Notes: generated from the sequence alone by a model not told the origin. A DNA stretch of 64,000 nt from Thalassospira sp. TSL5-1 (GCF_001907695.1 NZ_KV880637.1:1178001-1242000); one strand, 5' to 3'; shown: positions 17,162 through 25,853, counted from the first letter of the stretch. A program made the numbers and translations.

Positions 17162-18268
17162 TTATTGGCCGGTTTTGAGCTTGGTCCACAAACGGGTGCG
17201 TTCGCGCAGCAATTTGGGTCCAGGTTCGATCTTGGCGCGCAGCTTTGCCTTTACCTCGTCAGACGGATAAATGCCGGGATTGTTTTTGATGGCATCATCA
17301 ATATAGGGCATGGCCGCAAGGTTCGGGCCAGCATAGGTGACATAATTGGTGATCGAGGCGCTGACCTTTGGATCAAGGATATAGTTGATGAATTTGTGCG
17401 CCAGGTCGGGATGCGGGGCATCAGCCGGGATCAGCATGGTATCAAACCAGATCAGCGTGCCTTCCTTGGGAATCACGTAATTGATTTTAATCCCGTCTCC
17501 GGCTTCTTCCGCGCGGTCACGCGCGATGAAAATATCGCCCGAAAAACCGACAGAGGCGCAGACATTGCCATTGGCAAGGTCGTTAATGTACTGGGAGCTG
17601 TTGAAATAGGTGATGTAGGGACGGATTTTCTCAAGCTGGGTCATCGCCGCCTGGATAGATTCCTTGCTTTGCGGTTTGTCCCCATTGCCGAGATAGAAAT
17701 TCACCGGATCCACCATTTCGCCCGGATCATCAAGCAGCGTCAGGCCGCATTTTGACAGCTTTGACGCATATTTTGGGTCAAAAATAAGGGCCCAGCTGTC
17801 GGTCGGGGCGTCATCGCCCAGAATTTCCTTAACTTTGTCAACGTTATAGCCATAGCCGTTGGTGCCCCACATATAGGGGACGGCATAGGCATTGTCGGGG
17901 TCATATTTGGCGGTTTGTTTCAGAATGGCCGGGTCAAGGTTGCCGTAATTCGGCAGCTTGGATTTGTCGAGCTTCTGGAAAATATTTGCCTGAATCAAAC
18001 GCTGCGCATCGGCCAGAGTTGGAACCACGATGTCATAACCGGAATGACCTGCCAGCAATTTGGCTTCAACAACCTGGTTGCTATCATAAACGTCGTAATT
18101 GACCTTGACGCCATATTCCTTTTCAAAATTGGCGATGGTGTCTTCGGCGATATAGTCCGACCAGTTATAGACGTTTAAAACATCCTCGGCGGATGCAATG
18201 GTCGTGTGGGCTGAAACTGTCGCAACCAGCGCAATCAGGCTGGTGGTGCATTTTTTCAGTGATGACAT
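17162..18268 (-). CDS. potF: Polyamine-binding periplasmic protein PotF (copy nearest potG)
   Basis: 368-aa solute-binding protein. The signal peptide is at residues about 1-27 (SLIALVATVSAHTTIASA), with the mature domain starting at EDVLNVYNWSDYIAE. Spermidine/putrescine-binding hallmarks are YNWSDY, the AVPYMWGTNGYGYN hinge region and WSLIFDP-like WALIFDPKYASKL. It is a close paralogue of the next gene: both share YIAEDTIANFEKE, YDPDNAYAVPY and the C-terminal RTRLWTKLKTGQ. It has its own leader and terminator. Two binding proteins feeding one PotGHI would broaden ligand range or affinity. Confidence 0.94.
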   Translation of the reverse strand: MSSLKKCTTSLIALVATVSAHTTIASAEDVLNVYNWSDYIAEDTIANFEKEYGVKVNYDVYDSNQVVEAKLLAGHSGYDIVVPTLADAQRLIQANIFQKLDKSKLPNYGNLDPAILKQTAKYDPDNAYAVPYMWGTNGYGYNVDKVKEILGDDAPTDSWALIFDPKYASKLSKCGLTLLDDPGEMVDPVNFYLGNGDKPQSKESIQAAMTQLEKIRPYITYFNSSQYINDLANGNVCASVGFSGDIFIARDRAEEAGDGIKINYVIPKEGTLIWFDTMLIPADAPHPDLAHKFINYILDPKVSASITNYVTYAGPNLAAMPYIDDAIKNNPGIYPSDEVKAKLRAKIEPGPKLLRERTRLWTKLKTGQ

Positions 18269-18339
18269 GTCGCTGTGCCTCCCTCGTTGACAGCGTTAAG
18301 ACAAGCAACCGGGGCAATGTGCTCCGACAGGCTTTATCT

Positions 18340-18368
18340 ATCCTTTAAACCGTTCGGGGATTTGTCAA
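18340..18368 (-). promoter_or_regulatory. Conserved promoter-like block upstream of potF (17162-18268)
   Basis: On the minus strand a TTTGACA hexamer (TTGACA at 18368-18363) lies about 95 bp before the start. The paralogue has the same element in the same context, preceded by CTTGT and followed by AACG-TTT and AGGAT. The -10 is not a clear consensus. The duplicated leader supports separate transcription of both potF genes under a shared signal. Confidence 0.45.
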
Positions 18369-18433
18369 ACACAAGATATCGGGTGCGTGACGATTTTCTG
18401 CTTTGACTGATCCCCGAACGAGGAATTATCGCA

Positions 18434-19537
18434 TTATTGGCCGGTTTTCAGTTTGGTCCACAAACGGGTCCTTACTCGTAAAACCTTGGCATCCGGTTCC
18501 ACCTTGGAGCGTAGGCGCTCCTTGACTTCATCTGACGGATAGATGCTGGGATTGTTTTTGATACGGTCTTCGATCATGTCCATTGCGGCCAGGTTCGGCC
18601 CTGCATATTCGACATAGTTGGTAATGGCCGCACTGACATCGCCGCGCAGAATATAGTTGATGAATTTATGCGCAAGGTCCGGGTGCGGGGCATCGGCCGG
18701 GATCATCATGGTGTCAAACCAGATCAGTGTACCTTCCTTGGGGATGGCATATTTGATCTCGTTGCCGTTATTGGCTTCGGCCGCACGGGATGCCGCCATG
18801 TAAATATCGCCAGACCAGCCAATCGCGGCACAGATATTTCCGTTCGCGAGATCGTTGATATATTGCGAACTGTGGAAATAGGTAATGTAGGGGCGAACCT
18901 TTTCCAGTTCTGCCATCGCCGCTTCGACGGATTTGATGCTTTGTGGCTCATCTGCCGTGCCAAGATAGGCACTGACCAGCGGGACAATTTCGCTGGGGTC
19001 ATCGAGCATCGTCATGCCGCATTTGCTGACTTCTTTGGCATATTTCGGGTCAAATATCAGCGACCAGCTATCTACCGGGGCATCGTCGCCGAGGACTTCC
19101 TTGATCTTGGCGACGTTATAGCCAATGCCGTTTGTCCCCCAAAGATAAGGCACGGCATAGGCATTGTCGGGGTCGTATTTGGCGGTCTGTTTTAAAATCG
19201 TCGGATCAAGATTACCGTAATTGGTAAGTTTGGATTTATCGAGCTTGAGAAACAGCCCGGCTTTGATCAAACGTTCAGCATCGGCCAGTGTGGGAACGAC
19301 AACGTCATAGCCGGAATTTCCGGCCAGCATTTTGGCTTCCACCATCTGGGTGCTGTCATACATGTCATAATTGACTTTTACGCCAAATTCCTTCTCGAAA
19401 TTGGCAATGGTGTCTTCGGCAATGTAGTCTGACCAGTTGTAGACATTCAAAACTTCCTCGGCCGACACATTGGCGTGAAATCCGGCAAAAGCAGTGACAA
19501 ATGCGATCAGGCTGATGGTTTTATTATATGTTTTCAT
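18434..19537 (-). CDS. potF: Polyamine-binding periplasmic protein PotF (second, tandem copy)
   Basis: 367-aa paralogue of the adjacent PotF, clearly a tandem duplication. Signal peptide MKTYNKTISLIAFVTAFAGF... with cleavage near VSAEE. Mature residues begin EVLNVYNWSDYIAE. The chosen start at 19537 has AGGGAGG 9-10 nt upstream, the same leader arrangement as the other copy. An upstream in-frame ATG (19567) lies before that ribosome-binding site. The copies differ at several likely ligand-pocket-adjacent stretches (VDPVNFYLGNG against VPLVSAYLGTA), so ligand preference may differ. Confidence 0.94.
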   Translation of the reverse strand: MKTYNKTISLIAFVTAFAGFHANVSAEEVLNVYNWSDYIAEDTIANFEKEFGVKVNYDMYDSTQMVEAKMLAGNSGYDVVVPTLADAERLIKAGLFLKLDKSKLTNYGNLDPTILKQTAKYDPDNAYAVPYLWGTNGIGYNVAKIKEVLGDDAPVDSWSLIFDPKYAKEVSKCGMTMLDDPSEIVPLVSAYLGTADEPQSIKSVEAAMAELEKVRPYITYFHSSQYINDLANGNICAAIGWSGDIYMAASRAAEANNGNEIKYAIPKEGTLIWFDTMMIPADAPHPDLAHKFINYILRGDVSAAITNYVEYAGPNLAAMDMIEDRIKNNPSIYPSDEVKERLRSKVEPDAKVLRVRTRLWTKLKTGQ

Positions 19538-19607
19538 TGTGCGGTGCCTCCCTTGTGGCAACGTCATTTATCATGGGGACCTCCCTATTTCCGCCCATGC
19601 CTGCGAT

Positions 19608-19636
19608 AATCCTGAAACGTTTCCGCGCTTTGTCAA
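19608..19636 (-). promoter_or_regulatory. Conserved promoter-like block upstream of the second potF
   Basis: TTGACA at 19636-19631 on the minus strand inside the block shared with the other potF leader (CTTGTATTTGACA, then AACGTTT and AGGAT). It lies about 95 bp before the ATG, as in the paralogue. Confidence 0.45.
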
Positions 19637-19697
19637 ATACAAGATGACGTTTTTGCCGGTCTTTTGAATTTTGTAGTGATTGTGACGTCTTTCATGC

Positions 19698-19734
19698 AAA
19701 AAAATTGCGCCGGAACGGTATATTCCGGCGCAAT
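19698..19734 (-). terminator. Intrinsic terminator after the glutamine-synthetase-like gene
   Basis: 12-bp stem ATTGCGCCGGAA / TTCCGGCGCAAT with a 7-nt loop, followed on the minus strand by seven T. It isolates the ligase gene from the potF genes. Confidence 0.9.
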
Positions 19735-19777
19735 CGGTTATGAGTGGGGATTTTGGCAAAATCCCGACGTTGAAAGA

Positions 19778-21148
19778 TCAGACGTTCAGTAACAGATGTT
19801 CACGTTCCCAGGCGCTGATGACAGTCTGGTAGGTATCCCATTCCGCTTCCTTGACCGCCAGGACCGCAGCCGAAAATTCATCGCCCAGCAAATCTTTGAG
19901 CGGGCGTGAACGGCTGAATTTTGCCAGGGCCTCGTGAATGTGGCGGGGCAGGGAATGCGCACGGTCATAACCTGAACCCTCGATCGGTGTTGTCGGATCA
20001 ATTTCTTCCTGAATGCCCAACAAGCCGCAGGCCAGGGATGCCGCAATCGCGAGATAGGGGTTGGCGTCCGCCCCAGGAATGCGGTTTTCAATGCGGCGCG
20101 CACTGGGCGGGCCGTTGGGCTGGCGTAAACCAACCGTGCGGTTATCCAGTGCCCAGTGCATGTTGATCGGGGCATCCGACCAGGGCTGCAAACGGCGATA
20201 GCTGTTCATATTCGGCGCCAGAAGCGGCATCGCGGCGGGCAGATACCGCTGCAGTCCGCCAATGTAATTCAGGAACAGCTTTGAATTTTCACCATCGTCA
20301 TCGGAAAACAGGTTTTTGCCGGTTTTGATGTCGATCAGGCTTTGGTGGATGTGCATGGCGCTGCCGGGCAGATTGCCCATCGGTTTTGCCATGAAGGTAC
20401 CATAGACCCCGTGTTTGAGGGCGGTTTCACGCAGGGTCCGCTTGAACAGGAAGGACTGGTCCGCCAGTTCCAGCGGGTCGCCGTGGTTAAAGTTCATTTC
20501 CAGCTGGGCCGGGCCCGATTCGTGGCTCATGGTATCGGCATCGATATTCATGGCCTCGCAATAATCGTACAGGTCCTCGATCAGCGGGTCGAATTCGTTA
20601 ATGGCATCAATGCCAAAGGCGTTTGAGGCACGTTCCGGCCGGCCGGATCGGCCAACCGGCGGTTCTAACGGGTTGTCCGGGTCGGTGTTTTTGGCGACCA
20701 GGTAAAATTCAAGTTCCGGGGCAATGATCGGGCGCATGCCCAGGTTTTCAAACTGTTTGAGAACACGTTTAAGAACATTGCGCGGGGAAATTGACACTTC
20801 CTCGCCCGAAAAATGGTAACAATCACAAATAATCTGGGCGGTTGGCTCTTCATACCAGGGCACAACGCGGATGGTTTCGGCGTCTGGAACCATCACCACG
20901 TCTTTTTCCGCAGGGTCCAGAAAAGCGTCGGTTTCTTCGGGGTAGCCCCCAGTGACAGTCAGGCAGAAAATTGCCTCGGGAATGGCGAGGCTTTTGTTTT
21001 CAACCCCGCGCAAAAATTTTTGCGTTGGCAAAACCTTGCCGCGTGCCACCCCTGACATGTCAGGCACAATACATTCAACTTCTTCAATTTTTCGTTCGGA
21101 TAGCCACGTTTTGAGATCCGTACTCATCAATAAGTCGGGCGCTTTCAC
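19778..21148 (-). CDS. Glutamine-synthetase-family protein, probable gamma-glutamylputrescine synthetase (PuuA-like)
   Basis: 456-aa GS-I-type ligase. N-terminal beta-Grasp part (IVPDMSGVARGKVLP), then catalytic-domain segments APELEFYLV, LEMNFNHGDPLELADQ, GSAMHIHQSL and NRTVGLRQPNGPPSARRIEN. It lacks the C-terminal adenylylation Tyr loop of GlnA. PuuA glutamylates putrescine as the first step of the Puu pathway. Lying directly upstream of two potF genes and potGHI, polyamine use is the best reading, though other gamma-glutamyl-amine ligases are possible. A GTG start at 21148 with AAGGA 5 nt upstream is preferred over ATG 21127. Confidence 0.85.
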   Translation of the reverse strand: MKAPDLLMSTDLKTWLSERKIEEVECIVPDMSGVARGKVLPTQKFLRGVENKSLAIPEAIFCLTVTGGYPEETDAFLDPAEKDVVMVPDAETIRVVPWYEEPTAQIICDCYHFSGEEVSISPRNVLKRVLKQFENLGMRPIIAPELEFYLVAKNTDPDNPLEPPVGRSGRPERASNAFGIDAINEFDPLIEDLYDYCEAMNIDADTMSHESGPAQLEMNFNHGDPLELADQSFLFKRTLRETALKHGVYGTFMAKPMGNLPGSAMHIHQSLIDIKTGKNLFSDDDGENSKLFLNYIGGLQRYLPAAMPLLAPNMNSYRRLQPWSDAPINMHWALDNRTVGLRQPNGPPSARRIENRIPGADANPYLAIAASLACGLLGIQEEIDPTTPIEGSGYDRAHSLPRHIHEALAKFSRSRPLKDLLGDEFSAAVLAVKEAEWDTYQTVISAWEREHLLLNV

Positions 21149-21404
21149 GCCAGTCCTTCATAATTGCAGTTTATTGCGTTTTTACCGGTTTTTCCCAGCT
21201 TCCTTTACAATAAACTGTGTTTAAGTTGATAGATGGTCGAATATATTTCGGATTTTTTGTGTTTTTTCCGAATTTACTGCGAACATCTCACGATATAGCC
21301 GAAGATGGCCCCACACTACATCTGGCGGGCGGGGCCTTGTTCAGGCTATAGTCGCTGCCAGATTATAAGTTCAGCGGTTGGACGCTGGTCAAGGAGGTAA
21401 AGTA

Positions 21405-22409
21405 ATGAAAATCGAACATCCCTATCTTATGTTTCTTGGTGATGCCCCGGACGAGCTGGCGGCAAAGACCGCAATCGGCATTAAACAGTGGCGCCCGGAA
21501 TGGTGCAAAGGCCAGCTTCGCCTTGAAAACTGCAATGCGGATCTGGGTCTGCCGGACATGACAATTGCCGAGGCCCGCGAAGCCGGGGTTAAAACCCTGG
21601 TTCTGGGTGTCGCCAACCGGGGTGGTATTATTGGCCCGGTCTGGATGGAAACGCTGCTTGAGGCCATTGATGCCGGCATGGACATCGCCAATGGCCTGCA
21701 TACCAAGCTGTCGACGATTCCCGAACTGGCCGAAGCCGCAGCTGCCAAAGGCGTGTCGCTGTTTGACGTGCGCCATTTTGACGGCAAGCTGCCGGTTGGC
21801 AGTGGTGAAAAGCGCAGCGGTAAGCGTGTTCTTGCGGTGGGTACCGATTGCTCGGTCGGTAAAATGTATACCGCCCTTGCCATTGAAGCCGAAATGAAAA
21901 AACGCGGTATCAAATCCACCTTCCGCGCGACTGGCCAGACCGGTATTTTCATCGCTGGCGAAGGCATTTCGGTTGATGCCGTGATTTCGGATTTCATTTC
22001 TGGTGCGGTTGAAACCATTGCACCGGCCAATGATGCGGACCATTGGGACGTGGTCGAAGGGCAGGGCAGCCTGTTCCATGCGTCTTATGCCGGTGTGTCG
22101 CTGGGTCTTTTGCATGGGTCGCAGGCCGATGCCATTGTCGTTTGCCATGAGCCGACCCGCACACATATGCGCGGCCTGCCGGGTTATTCGCTGCCGGATC
22201 TGAAGACGACTCTGGAAGTGAACCTGATGCACGCCCGCCTGACCAACCCCGATTGCGTGGTTGCCGGGTTTGCCATCAATACCAAGGCGCTGGATGAAGC
22301 TGCTGCAAGCAAGCTGATGGCTGATATCTCCGCAGAGTTTGGTCTGCCGTGTGTGGATCCGGTGCGCAACGGCGTTGCGCCGATTGTCGATAAATTGCAG
22401 GAGATCTGA
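21405..22409 (+). CDS. dgcN: DUF1611 protein, probable D-glutamate N-acetyltransferase DgcN
   Basis: 334-aa P-loop-type DUF1611 protein. The C-terminal domain has the nucleotide-like loop GTDCSVGKMYTALAIE at about residues 144-159, then GQTGIFIAGEGISVDAV and VVEGQGSLFHASYAGVS. DUF1611 proteins paired with an enolase-superfamily epimerase have been described as DgcN-DgcA: N-acetylation of D-Glu followed by racemisation of N-acetyl-D-Glu in marine Proteobacteria. AGGAGG lies 7 nt before the ATG. The next gene starts 2 nt after the stop. Assignment rests on family and pairing. Confidence 0.8.
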   Translation: MKIEHPYLMFLGDAPDELAAKTAIGIKQWRPEWCKGQLRLENCNADLGLPDMTIAEAREAGVKTLVLGVANRGGIIGPVWMETLLEAIDAGMDIANGLHTKLSTIPELAEAAAAKGVSLFDVRHFDGKLPVGSGEKRSGKRVLAVGTDCSVGKMYTALAIEAEMKKRGIKSTFRATGQTGIFIAGEGISVDAVISDFISGAVETIAPANDADHWDVVEGQGSLFHASYAGVSLGLLHGSQADAIVVCHEPTRTHMRGLPGYSLPDLKTTLEVNLMHARLTNPDCVVAGFAINTKALDEAAASKLMADISAEFGLPCVDPVRNGVAPIVDKLQEI

Positions 22410-22410
22410 T

Positions 22411-23397
22411 GTGCCGAAACTAAGCGTCACATCCGAAATCTGGCCGTTACGGACAGCCTTTAAAATTTCGCGCGGGGCCAAAACCCAGGCCGAAGTGGTG
22501 GTTGTGACCCTGAGTGATGGCGAATTTAGCGGGCGTGGGGAATGTGTTCCCTATGCCCGGTACGGCGAATCCATCGATCAGGTGATCGCGGACATCAAAG
22601 CCCAGGCTGATGCCCTGGAACACGGGATGACCCGGGCGCAATTGCAGGATGCCATGAAGGCCGGGGCGGCACGCAATGCCGTTGACTGTGCCTATTGGGA
22701 CCTGGAAGCAAAGCGGTTTGGCCGTCGTGTCTGGGATTTGCCGGGGCTTGAGGCGCCGGCACCCGAAGGGCTGGTTACGGCAGAAACCCTGAGCCTTGAT
22801 ACGCCCGATGCCATGCGTGAAGCGGCAAAAAAGGCGTCTTCCGTACCGCTTTTGAAGCTGAAGCTGAACGGCGAAAATGTTGTCGAATCGGTGCGGGCGG
22901 TGCGCGAAGGTGCGCCGGAATCGCGTTTGATCGTTGATGCCAACGAAGCCTGGTCGATTGAACTTCTGCGCGATATTGGCGCGGAGCTGGATGCGCTGGG
23001 TGTTGAAATGATCGAACAGCCGCTTCCGGCGGGCAGCGATGACGGGCTGGTTGATATTGACTGCCCTGTTTTGCTGTGTGCCGATGAATCGGTCCATACC
23101 GTAGCCGACATTCCGCGTCTGGCCCGGCTTTATGACATGATCAACATCAAGATCGACAAAACCGGTGGCTTGACCGGCGCGCTTGAGCTGGCAGATGCCG
23201 CCCTTGATGCCGGAATGCAATTGATGGTCGGCTGCATGGTTGGTACCTCGCTTGCGATGGCACCGGCTATGGTGGTTGCCGCCCGGGCCCGTATTGTTGA
23301 CCTTGATGGGCCATTATGGATGGCAAAGGATCGTGATAATGGCATTGCCTTTGATAAAGGTGTGATGTCCTTGCCCCCGGCAGATTTGTGGGGATAG
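22411..23397 (+). CDS. dgcA: Enolase-superfamily racemase/epimerase, probable N-acetyl-D-glutamate racemase DgcA
   Basis: 328-aa member of the muconate-lactonising/dipeptide-epimerase subgroup. A capping domain (EIWPLRTAFKISRGAKTQAEVV) is followed by a barrel carrying the catalytic Lys in LLKLKLNG, metal ligands in LIVDANEAW, IEQPLP and LCADESV, and the second Lys in NIKIDKTGG. The GTG start at 22411 is supported by AGGAGA 6 nt upstream and by coupling to dgcN. It would otherwise be annotated as L-Ala-D/L-Glu epimerase; the DUF1611 partner favours the D-glutamate pathway. A terminator follows at 23440. Confidence 0.85.
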   Translation: MPKLSVTSEIWPLRTAFKISRGAKTQAEVVVVTLSDGEFSGRGECVPYARYGESIDQVIADIKAQADALEHGMTRAQLQDAMKAGAARNAVDCAYWDLEAKRFGRRVWDLPGLEAPAPEGLVTAETLSLDTPDAMREAAKKASSVPLLKLKLNGENVVESVRAVREGAPESRLIVDANEAWSIELLRDIGAELDALGVEMIEQPLPAGSDDGLVDIDCPVLLCADESVHTVADIPRLARLYDMINIKIDKTGGLTGALELADAALDAGMQLMVGCMVGTSLAMAPAMVVAARARIVDLDGPLWMAKDRDNGIAFDKGVMSLPPADLWG

Positions 23398-23439
23398 ATC
23401 GGTCAGGTTGCTAAAACTTTTGTATGATCCGTATTGGAT

Positions 23440-23474
23440 AAAGGGACAGTCTTCGGATTGTCCCTTTATTTTTT
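23440..23474 (+). terminator. Intrinsic terminator after dgcNA
   Basis: AAAGGGACA / TGTCCCTTT hairpin followed by ATTTTTT, 43 bp after the dgcA stop. Confidence 0.85.
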
Positions 23475-23672
23475 GTCATAAAGACTGGCAGATCTTTTAT
23501 TTACACGGTGTTTTATAGTCATAAAAAACCATAAAAGGGGCATGAGGGGTGGTTTTATTGCGTGATTGCACCTCCTTTGGATAGTTGTTATTTTGGTTGT
23601 ATGGCGCGAGTATAAGTTTTGTTTCCTGGGGCGTGCGATGCTCCTGATTGAATTTAGGTGACGGAGCCCTGC

Positions 23673-24914
23673 GTGCCATCCTCGAACTCTCCTTTAGCGT
23701 CATTTCTGAGGGAAAGGTTGCGATGTGAGATTCGCGACTTCGTCGTGCCGTTTTTTCACAATGAAGCCCTCAGGTTGCGCCGTGGCGAGATTCTCCGCCA
23801 GACGGGCCGGATTGCAGCTGGTTTTGTCCTGCTTTATTTGATTGTTGCCCTGGTTTGGGATGGTTCCTATGCGGACCTGTTAAACGCCAATTGGCAAAAT
23901 ATTATCCGGGCTTTGGTGGCGTTGATTGCATTTTGGGCCATGCTGGATGGTCGTCTTGGTGCGCGTTTGCGGCGCAAGGTGCCGTTATTGCCATTTGGCC
24001 TGCTAATGTTGTCTGTGGGTGTGTTGTTTGCGCTGTCGCTGGCCGATGCTGCTACCTCCAGCCATATGGTCATGACACATGGGCTGCTCATGTTGGCAAT
24101 GGGCATGCTGTTATCAGCCATGCCCCTTACTTTGCTCGAAGTTTGTGTTTTTATTGCCATTCCGGCGGGGCTCGATGTTACCGGTTTGCTGCCCGATGCC
24201 AGTGGGGTGACGACTGCCGGTGTTATGTCGATGCGCGTGCTGTTTCTCGTCATGACGGTGACAGCCGCACTGTCGGCCTTGTTGCAGCTTTATCGCACCA
24301 TCATCAACATTCAACAAATCGCGCAGGACCCGTTAACGGGTGCCTATAGCCGTGGTTTCGGATCGGAAATGCTGTTTCTCGGGTTCGAGACGGCGCGCCG
24401 CAGTTGTCGGCCCTTTTCGGTGGCCTTTGTTGACCTGGACAATTTCAAACAGGTGAATGACGCATTTGGCCATGATCAGGGCGACCGTATTCTGGCCTGC
24501 AGTGGTAAAAGCCTGATTGCCGGGTTGCGACGTGGTGACGTTGTTGTGCGGTGGGGCGGCGAGGAATTTCTGGTTTTGTTGCCCGGTCTGACCAGTGCTC
24601 AGGCACGCGAAGTGATGCGGCGTGTCGTTGGAAAGGGGCTGACGGATTTGCCTGATGGCTATCGTCAGTATTGTAGTGTCGGGATCGCCGAACGTATCGA
24701 GGACAAGCAGGAAGAACCGCATTCCCTTGTCGATCTTGCCGACCAGCGCATGTACGATATCAAACGCGATCAGGGGACAGATGGTGTCGGGTATCTTCTG
24801 TCAGGCCGGCGGGATAAAGGTTCCGCGTCAAGTGATAGGGATGGCAGCGGGGCGACCATCATCATACATCCTGCCTGCGATGCGCCGCTGTCTGCCAAAC
24901 CGATAGGTTCCTGA
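23673..24914 (+). CDS. Membrane-bound diguanylate cyclase (GGDEF)
   Basis: About 413 aa. Several hydrophobic helices occupy residues about 45-210 (for example AGFVLLYLIVALVW and LMLSVGVLFALSLADA). A C-terminal GGDEF domain follows: DPLTGAYSRGFGSEM, FVDLDNFKQVNDAFGHDQGD and active site VVRWGGEEFLVLLPG. An intact inhibitory I-site RRGD lies five residues before GGEEF. It should make c-di-GMP and be product-inhibited. No EAL or sensor domain is seen, so the membrane region may sense the signal. A GTG start at 23673 with GGAG 6 nt upstream is preferred; GTG 23658 adds five residues. Confidence 0.92.
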   Translation: MPSSNSPLASFLRERLRCEIRDFVVPFFHNEALRLRRGEILRQTGRIAAGFVLLYLIVALVWDGSYADLLNANWQNIIRALVALIAFWAMLDGRLGARLRRKVPLLPFGLLMLSVGVLFALSLADAATSSHMVMTHGLLMLAMGMLLSAMPLTLLEVCVFIAIPAGLDVTGLLPDASGVTTAGVMSMRVLFLVMTVTAALSALLQLYRTIINIQQIAQDPLTGAYSRGFGSEMLFLGFETARRSCRPFSVAFVDLDNFKQVNDAFGHDQGDRILACSGKSLIAGLRRGDVVVRWGGEEFLVLLPGLTSAQAREVMRRVVGKGLTDLPDGYRQYCSVGIAERIEDKQEEPHSLVDLADQRMYDIKRDQGTDGVGYLLSGRRDKGSASSDRDGSGATIIIHPACDAPLSAKPIGS

Positions 24915-25047
24915 CTGGGGCCGGATTTTTCCTTGGCCTTTTGCGATTTGGTCGAGATTTGTGCAGGTGTGATTTGCATCTTGCCTGCCAATGGCAACTT
25001 TTTCTCCAGTTATAAAATTGATTTTTCGGCATTGAACCGCATGTTCG

Positions 25048-25080
25048 GCGCGAACGTGCCGCGCGAACGTGCCGCGCGAA
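25048..25080 (+). repeat. Short tandem repeat, 13-bp unit, 2.5 copies
   Basis: GCGCGAACGTGCC occurs twice in direct succession (25048-25060, 25061-25073), followed by a partial third copy GCGCGAA. Confidence 0.8.
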
Positions 25081-25465
25081 TATCCGGCGTTTTGAGCACC
25101 CTGTATGGGCGAGATGCTGTCAACATGGCAAATGAACGCTGCTTTGGCCTGCCTGATGCCAGGCAGGGGCATGGTGGTTCTGGATTTGTGTCATGGCATC
25201 GATTTTGTTGTGCTTCAGAGCAAGGCTTCGTTTCTGCGAATCCGAGAGTTAAATTTTCGTTTTCGGGCGTGTAATGCGCCGGATTCGAAAAAACAGCCGC
25301 CTTTATGCGCTGGATTCGGGGTCGATTCCCGCAAGATTTTGGTGCTGATTTACGCGCCGCTGCCAAATTATGGGGCACAGGCCGATGCGAAAAGTGTCAG
25401 TCTCGTGAATTTTTGATCAAAAAAGCGGCATATTTTCTAATGATAAAAAAATAGACAGAAACATG

Positions 25466-25494
25466 TTGCAACGCGAGGTCAATCTGGCTATTGT
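25466..25494 (+). promoter_or_regulatory. Sigma-70-type promoter of the MmgR-like sRNA
   Basis: -35 TTGCAA (25466-25471), 17-bp spacer, -10 TATTGT (25489-25494). This predicts a start near 25500-25502, exactly in front of the first sRNA hairpin. Confidence 0.7.
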
Positions 25495-25499
25495 CTATT

Positions 25500-25606
25500 T
25501 GTGCGCTGCGGTAGGACGCAGTGCATTCCGGCGAGCGACTAGTTCGCTCGTTTCTTGGACGTTTCCTCCCTAGACTTGGGCCGCTGTCATAGGCGGCCTT
25601 TTTTTT
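25500..25606 (+). ncRNA. MmgR / alpha-r8-like trans-acting sRNA
   Basis: About 105 nt. A small hairpin (CTGCG/CGCAG, 25506-25521) is followed by a 7-bp stem CGAGCGA/TCGCTCG (25532-25550). A single-stranded stretch then contains the decamer TTTCCTCCCT (25562-25571). A terminator stem GGCCGC/GCGGCC (25579-25598) with eight T closes it. A UUUCCUCCCU decamer ahead of a poly-U terminator is the hallmark I recall for the alphaproteobacterial MmgR (alpha-r8) family, an Hfq-dependent sRNA linked to polyhydroxybutyrate control in Sinorhizobium. The CCUCC core can pair with Shine-Dalgarno sequences. Family assignment is from memory of the motif, not a covariance search. Confidence 0.7.
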
Positions 25607-25780
25607 GCCTGGAATCTGGGATTTCACGACAAATTTGAACGATTAACCGGAAAGTCGTTATCAGGGAGAGGCGCTGGTTTGGTTGATGTGATATGGTGCG
25701 ACGCAGCGTAAGTGGCGTAAAAATCATCCTTTTTGTGAGTCTGTTTTCATCAGCCCCTGTTGCAGGGCACAATTTTCCAC

Positions 25781-25805
25781 CGTCGCGGGATTTACGCCCG
25801 CGACG
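25781..25805. repeat. Strong GC hairpin downstream of the PAT-type acetyltransferase gene
   Basis: Perfect 9-bp arms CGTCGCGGG / CCCGCGACG with a 7-nt loop, 49 bp beyond the minus-strand stop of the acetyltransferase. No clear T-run follows on either strand, so it is a weak terminator or an mRNA 3'-end stabiliser. Confidence 0.6.
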
Positions 25806-25853
25806 CTGAAAAATCATCCATCAGGTACAAGTACGATAAGCCGCTTTAAGCGA

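Larger units (their letters stand above)
24915..25499. other. Non-coding stretch between the GGDEF gene and the MmgR-like sRNA
   Basis: About 585 bp with no convincing gene: short open frames here have no ribosome-binding sites and no recognisable protein features. It contains a 13-bp tandem repeat (25048-25080) and, at its right end, the sRNA promoter. Confidence 0.4.

Noticed and set aside
21363-22481. 372-codon minus-strand open frame
   Set aside because: Antisense to dgcN, whose frame has clear family motifs and a good ribosome-binding site; the antisense translation is His/Arg/Asn-rich without domain character.
24933-25416. Overlapping open frames of 100-120 codons in the gap after the GGDEF gene
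   Set aside because: No ribosome-binding sites, frames on both strands overlap each other, and translations lack domain-like patterns; they cross the 13-bp tandem repeat.
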